Shown piece after piece: positions 7,807 to 11,426 of a DNA stretch of 11,426 nt. The number at the start of each line of letters is the position of its first letter. Position 1 is the stretch's first letter. A program made the translations under genes and the position numbers. Where the stretch lies: the NCBI GenBank assembly GCA_017454425.1, contig JAFTCZ010000046.1, forward strand, positions 1 through 11,426, written 5' to 3'. This DNA comes from Clostridia bacterium (GTDB taxonomy: Bacteria > Bacillota_A > Clostridia > Christensenellales > UBA1242). The notes beneath the pieces were generated by a model that saw only the letters and a list, made by a program, of their open reading frames with translations, was not told where the DNA came from and made no database searches.

Positions 7807-10332
7807 TTCTGTCCTAAGGGCTGTTACTGGGTCTTGTTTTGCTGCATATTTACTAGGAATTAATCCTGCAACAAGAGATAATATGGTGCTGATAATTATT
7901 AATGCAAGCGCATGCATAATATTAAGATTTGCAATGCCCGAAATGCCCGATAAATTGTTTATGATAAGACTTATAGGAATGCATAATAGATATGATACAA
8001 CAATACCCAAAAGTCCCGCAAGCGCACCAATTATTGCTGTTTCGGCATTAAATACTCGAGATACATCTTTTTTGCGTGCGCCCAGGCTTCGCAAAACCCC
8101 AATTTCTTTTGTGCGTTCGATAACTGAAGTATATGTTATTACACCAATCATAATACTAGATACAATTAATGAAATAGCAGCAAAAGCAATTAATACATAA
8201 CTAATAATAGATATCATGCTGCCAAGAGTGGAAGTGATAAGTTGCGATTGATCGCCATAAATTATTTTGTTTGCGCTGTCAACAGTTTTGTTATAATTTG
8301 TTATCATTTCTTGCACGGCTTTTTTGCCGTCAAAACTTTTTGCATAAAACATGATAGATATAGGCGTTTGACTTATTCCTATTTGTTGCATGCCTAGTTC
8401 ATAGGCTTCTTCGATATCAATACTAGTGTTAAAGTTGTTTTGCAAAAATTGATTAATTTGGTTGGTGTCAGCAAATCCTGTGCTTGGCAAAAGTTTACTA
8501 AGTTCACTTATCTTTAATACCATTGGTGCATAAAAAGTATAATTGTCTGTTTGTGTTTGTTTAAGTGCCGCTTGCTTTTGTGCAATTTCACTGTTTTGGC
8601 AGTTTTGTTTATAAATATTTGCAAGTGTTTTTGTGTACATAACACCGCTTGAAAGAACTGCTATGTTTTGGCCTTCTTTTGGCCTAAGTATTTGTGTGAT
8701 TTTCATTGTTGGGGTAGTGGGGTTGTCAAAAAGGGTTTGAAGTTCTGCTTGTGTGTTTATTGTGCTAACATTGTTTTCACTGTCAAATTTATAATAGTCA
8801 TCATTAAATATTAATTTATATTCTTTTGCACAAATATCGGCAAAAGAAATAGTTTTGTATTTTCCTTCACTGTCTAGTTCGGGCTTGATACCAAGTGCTG
8901 TTATGATAGATCTTTCTAGTTTGTTGCCACTATCTACCACCAACGTAAGGCCATATGGGTTGGTTGAGTCATAATCGTCACTGCAATAAACCACATCATA
9001 TTGTGACATCATAAATTCTTTGCTATCTAGTTCTTGATAAAAAGTATTTGAACTTTGCCCAGTTAAGATGCTTATTGAATTTATGTTTTGGCTTAAGGTG
9101 TATTGGTCTGCTGTTTTGTTGTTGTCATAGTATATAAATTTAAGTGGCGTAAAATAATTGTATTGCACCAAATTAAGTGCACGGCTTGATTCGGGTTTTT
9201 GTTTGTCTTTTTGTTCAAAATCTTTTACTACATCAATAAAGTTTTGAGTAATGCGGTTGTAATGTCCAAATTTAATATATCTGTCTTGACTATTATAAAC
9301 TGTGACATATTCATCATTATTTTCATTTGAGTTGTCGTCATCAGTAAGTGTAAATGACGAAAAACTATCAAGATCGGCCGTCGCTATTGCAACATTGACA
9401 GGATAACCACTTAATGTGTCTGACTGCATGGTGTTTATATATGTGCTAAAGCCGTTTGAAATAGCAAGCACCAATGCCACACCAATAATGCCAATACTTC
9501 CGGCAAAAGCCGTCATAATAGTACGACCTTTTTTTGTGCGAAGGTTGTTAATTGATAAATGCAACGCTGTCCAAAAACTCATTGAGGTTTTTTTCTTTTT
9601 GCCCTTTGGGGTTTGGATAAGTTCTTGGCTATTTTCTTTTGATTGTTTTTTTGGTGTATATTTATTGTTGTCATCAATTATTTGGCCATCTAACAGTTTG
9701 ATTATGCGTGTAGAATATTGTTTTGCAAGATCGGGGTTGTGGGTCACCATAATAACAAGGCGGTCTTTTGAAATATCTTTTAATATTTCCATTATCTGAA
9801 CACTTGTGTCAGTATCTAACGCTCCTGTTGGTTCATCTGCCAAAATGATATCTGGGTTGTTAATTAATGCACGGGCAATTGCCACCCTTTGCATTTGTCC
9901 GCCTGATAATTGGTTTGGGCGTTTGTTAATGTGATCTTTTAGTCCAACTTGCTCAAGGGCTGATAGGGCACGCTTGCGCCTTTCTTCACGGCTGACGCCC
10001 GATAGTGTTAGAGCCAATTCGACATTTGACAAAATAGTTTGATGCATAATTAAGTTGTATGACTGAAAGATAAAACCGATAGAATGATTGCGGTATGTGT
10101 CCCAATCATGGTCGGTATAATTTTTTGTTGATTTGCCGTTGATAATTAAGTCGCCCGATGAGTATTTATCAAGCCCACCAATAATGTTTAATAGCGTTGT
10201 TTTGCCACACCCGCTTGGGCCCAAAATTGATACAAATTCGCTTTTTCGAAATTGCAAATTAATGCCTTTTAGGGCTTCGACCTTTACATCTAGGGTAGAA
10301 TATTCTTTTTTGATATCAATAAGTTCTAACAT
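7804..10332 (-). CDS. ABC exporter, MacB/LolD-type ATPase fused to FtsX-type permease
   Basis: An 842-residue fusion that probably acts as a homodimer in the membrane. In related MacB/FtsX systems ATP hydrolysis drives movement of an extracellular domain to expel peptides, lipoproteins or drugs; the substrate here is unknown. The ATPase has Walker A GPSGCGKT (38-45), Q-loop Q90, signature LSGGQ (142-146), Walker B ending ILADE (E167), and switch H198. A basic linker (about 225-270, KGKKKK) leads to transmembrane helix 1 (about 271-293). An extracellular domain of about 415 residues follows, then helices at about 708-733, 766-790 and 804-826, with the FtsX-type cytoplasmic [14 protein letters not shown] loop between helices 2 and 3. 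Four helices match the MacB layout, but the extracellular part is nearly twice MacB's. The start is set by AAGGTG. The gene follows the acetyltransferase gene by 79 bases without a clear terminator. Confidence 0.93.
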   Translation of the reverse strand: MLELIDIKKEYSTLDVKVEALKGINLQFRKSEFVSILGPSGCGKTTLLNIIGGLDKYSSGDLIINGKSTKNYTDHDWDTYRNHSIGFIFQSYNLIMHQTILSNVELALTLSGVSREERRKRALSALEQVGLKDHINKRPNQLSGGQMQRVAIARALINNPDIILADEPTGALDTDTSVQIMEILKDISKDRLVIMVTHNPDLAKQYSTRIIKLLDGQIIDDNNKYTPKKQSKENSQELIQTPKGKKKKTSMSFWTALHLSINNLRTKKGRTIMTAFAGSIGIIGVALVLAISNGFSTYINTMQSDTLSGYPVNVAIATADLDSFSSFTLTDDDNSNENNDEYVTVYNSQDRYIKFGHYNRITQNFIDVVKDFEQKDKQKPESSRALNLVQYNYFTPLKFIYYDNNKTADQYTLSQNINSISILTGQSSNTFYQELDSKEFMMSQYDVVYCSDDYDSTNPYGLTLVVDSGNKLERSIITALGIKPELDSEGKYKTISFADICAKEYKLIFNDDYYKFDSENNVSTINTQAELQTLFDNPTTPTMKITQILRPKEGQNIAVLSSGVMYTKTLANIYKQNCQNSEIAQKQAALKQTQTDNYTFYAPMVLKISELSKLLPSTGFADTNQINQFLQNNFNTSIDIEEAYELGMQQIGISQTPISIMFYAKSFDGKKAVQEMITNYNKTVDSANKIIYGDQSQLITSTLGSMISIISYVLIAFAAISLIVSSIMIGVITYTSVIERTKEIGVLRSLGARKKDVSRVFNAETAIIGALAGLLGIVVSYLLCIPISLIINNLSGISGIANLNIMHALALIIISTILSLVAGLIPSKYAAKQDPVTALRTE

Positions 10333-10337
10333 ATTAT

Positions 10338-10343
10338 CACCTT
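10338..10343 (-). promoter_or_regulatory. Ribosome binding site of the ABC exporter
   Basis: On the minus strand AAGGTGAT precedes the ATG at 10332, with AAGGTG ending 5 bases before the start. AGGTGAT matches the extended anti-Shine-Dalgarno complement, so the start is well supported. Confidence 0.8.
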
Positions 10344-10395
10344 TTGCAAAATTTTATTTTGAAAAATGCATTTTAATATATATTCTTTATTTGTT

Positions 10396-10424
10396 ATTAT
10401 AGTTAAAAATCTTAAATTTTTATA
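10396..10424 (-). promoter_or_regulatory. Possible own promoter for the ABC exporter
   Basis: The minus strand carries a perfect TATAAT at 10401-10396. The -35 region 17 bases upstream (TATAAA, 10424-10419) is a poor match and there is no TG extension. It overlaps the end of the acetyltransferase gene and would give a leader of roughly 57 bases. In DNA this AT-rich a TATAAT can occur by chance, so readthrough from the acetyltransferase gene remains equally possible. Confidence 0.35.
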
Positions 10425-11041
10425 ATTATCTTGTTAGATTTTTTAATTTGTTCTTTTGGTGCAAAATTTTTATCAAAAAGTGCAACCTCGTCCATACTAA
10501 CATTAAACACATCAGTAGGGCAAAATATACCTCCGCCTTTGTTTAGGTAACCATTTTGCAGTTCTTTTATCAAAAAGAATGGAGCAGGCTTGTCTTTTCC
10601 TAATTTTTTATAATAAATATTTTTTGTTTGTGCCGGAACAAACCCCAAAGGCAAAAATATTTTTGGGTTTGCTATTGCAACAACCGCACCATAACCATAC
10701 TTTGTGGCAAGTGATAGTGTGTGATTAATAAGTTGTGTGCCAAAACCTTTGCGTTGATATTGTGGCAGTATGCAAACAGGGCCCAATACCAAAACATCTT
10801 GGTCTATTCCATTTTCTTGCATAATATTTGCATGTGAAAACATGATGTGACCAATAATTTTGTTATCACAAGTTATGCAATAATCCAATGCCCCAACAAG
10901 CCAACCATTTTCTCTTGCACGGTGAACAATATAGTGCTCGACACAGTTTGGCCTGTACACTCCCACAAAAGCCTGTCGAACAACATTTTCTACTTCGTTG
11001 TATTCATTTTGTTTTACTAATCTAATTTCAATATTTTCCAT
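10412..11041 (-). CDS. GNAT family N-acetyltransferase (YhbS-like)
   Basis: A 209-residue cytoplasmic enzyme expected to transfer an acetyl group from acetyl-CoA to an amine; the acceptor cannot be told from sequence. The acetyl-CoA pyrophosphate-binding motif A is clear: VLGPVCILPQYQRKGFGTQL at about residues 85-104, with QRKGFG (96-101) fitting Q/R-x-x-G-x-G/A. The later NPKIFLPLGFVPA (125-137) matches the region where YhbS-like members (COG3153) carry a YY-x-R-x-GF-x-PA motif, here with L-P-LGF, and the C-terminal FDKNFAPKEQ resembles the end of that group. The ATG start is fixed by two in-frame TAA stops just upstream. No ribosome site is visible before it, and an extended -10 lies only 8 bases upstream. 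The C-terminal tail is Lys/Ile-rich. The ABC exporter follows on the same strand. Confidence 0.88.
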   Translation of the reverse strand: MENIEIRLVKQNEYNEVENVVRQAFVGVYRPNCVEHYIVHRARENGWLVGALDYCITCDNKIIGHIMFSHANIMQENGIDQDVLVLGPVCILPQYQRKGFGTQLINHTLSLATKYGYGAVVAIANPKIFLPLGFVPAQTKNIYYKKLGKDKPAPFFLIKELQNGYLNKGGGIFCPTDVFNVSMDEVALFDKNFAPKEQIKKSNKIIIKI

Positions 11042-11049
11042 AATAATTT

Positions 11050-11078
11050 ATTATATCACATCAAAAAATTTTTTGAAA
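11050..11078 (-). promoter_or_regulatory. Extended -10 promoter giving a nearly leaderless acetyltransferase mRNA
   Basis: The minus strand has TGATATAAT, with TATAAT at 11055-11050 and the TG at 11058-11057. The -35 region (TTTCAA, about 11078-11073) is weak, as is common with extended -10 elements. Only 8 bases separate the -10 from the ATG at 11041, so transcription would start at or within a base or two of the start codon. No Shine-Dalgarno sequence is present. Confidence 0.6.
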
Positions 11079-11130
11079 GAGATAAAAGCAAGTTATTGCT
11101 TTGTTTTGTTATACAAAAATTAAATTGTGT

Positions 11131-11160
11131 AAAAAAACACCTAAATATTATTGGGTGTTT
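11131..11160 (-). terminator. Terminator overlapping the end of the YgjV-like gene
   Basis: On the minus strand AAACACC (11160-11154) pairs with GGTGTTT (11141-11135) around a 12-base loop, and the T run continues to 11131. The stem includes the last codons and the first base of the TAG stop. It should separate this gene's transcript from the acetyltransferase gene, which has its own promoter just downstream. Confidence 0.65.
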
Positions 11161-11426
11161 GGTTTTTTAATTGTTGATTGGTGTATTGTTTTAATTTGTT
11201 TTGCTTGTTGGCCTCAATAATGCTTAATACTAGTCCTGCAATTGTTACAAGTACTATGCAACTGTTTACCACTGCCGCCACAAAGCTTTGGATAATAAAA
11301 AGATAAATTGTCGAGCAAGTTACCGAAACGCAAGCAAATGATTTTGTTAACACAATGTTTTTTGAACACATGCCAATGCAAGTAAGAGTGGTTGCAACAA
11401 AAGGGAACAAAATAAATGGTGTCGAC
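11141..11426 (-). CDS. C-terminal part of a small membrane protein, possibly YgjV family (5' end outside window)
   Basis: The frame is open from the window edge to a TAG at 11141-11143, giving at least 94 residues. A TTG at 11408-11410 could serve as a start, but no ribosome site precedes it and the frame continues upstream without a stop, so the gene very probably begins beyond the window. The visible part is hydrophobic: a helix around PFVATTLTCIGMCS, then about two more helices from CVSVTCSTIYLF to AGLVLSIIE, ending in a polar Lys/Gln/Asn-rich tail. From memory the pattern of a conserved helix, SK, a Cys-rich helix and a final helix resembles the C-terminal half of the Imp-YgjV membrane protein family, whose function is not established. 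The family call is tentative; the membrane protein call is firm. Confidence 0.6.
   Translation of the reverse strand, partial: STPFILFPFVATTLTCIGMCSKNIVLTKSFACVSVTCSTIYLFIIQSFVAAVVNSCIVLVTIAGLVLSIIEANKQNKLKQYTNQQLKNQTPNNI

Noticed and set aside
7736..8200. Plus-strand open frame of 154 codons overlapping the ABC exporter's end
   Set aside because: It runs through the bidirectional terminator and is antisense to the FtsX-type membrane region. No motif is visible.
10405..10421. AAAAAT-N5-ATTTTT inverted repeat between the acetyltransferase and ABC genes, as a terminator
   Set aside because: The stem is six A-T pairs only, too weak for a convincing terminator, and is expected by chance in such AT-rich DNA.

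Overview
The window is AT-rich DNA (mid-30s % GC by eye) that uses the standard code, with TAA or TAG stops and no TGA read through. Low GC, a Gram-positive-style surface protein architecture, an FtsX-type ABC exporter with its ATPase fused to the permease, and strong extended -10 promoters all suggest an uncultured low-GC Bacillota bacterium, perhaps a gut Clostridia-type organism. The lineage is an inference; nothing here fixes the genus.

Left part, + strand (1-7767): two cell-surface protein genes. The first is the 3' portion of a giant gene. At least 2149 codons lie in the window, and the reading frame enters already inside a repeat. It encodes 20 divergent beta-sandwich-type repeats of about 90 residues (YDG/MBG-like), one repeat of a different type, a membrane-proximal module and a C-terminal transmembrane helix followed by a basic tail. 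After a strong hairpin terminator and a separate promoter comes a 382-residue relative. It has a signal peptide, a single repeat, the same membrane-proximal module (about 207 residues in both proteins) and a C-terminal transmembrane helix. The small protein looks like a minimal version of the giant. Neither has an LPXTG sorting signal, so both are probably held in the membrane by the C-terminal helix.

Right part, - strand (7804-11426): a convergent block. Reading in its own direction, it starts with the C-terminal part of a small membrane protein that resembles the YgjV family and runs off the window. This is followed by its terminator, a GNAT acetyltransferase whose promoter lies so close to the ATG that the mRNA should be nearly leaderless, and then an 842-residue ABC exporter (MacB/LolD-type ATPase fused to an FtsX-type permease with an unusually large extracellular domain). 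The exporter gene and the small surface protein gene converge on one compact bidirectional terminator at about 7780-7804.

No RNA genes, insertion sequences, CRISPR arrays or attachment sites were seen, and no stretch over 300 bases lacks a gene. The surface proteins and the exporter are neighbours on opposite strands. Nothing in the sequence shows that they work together.
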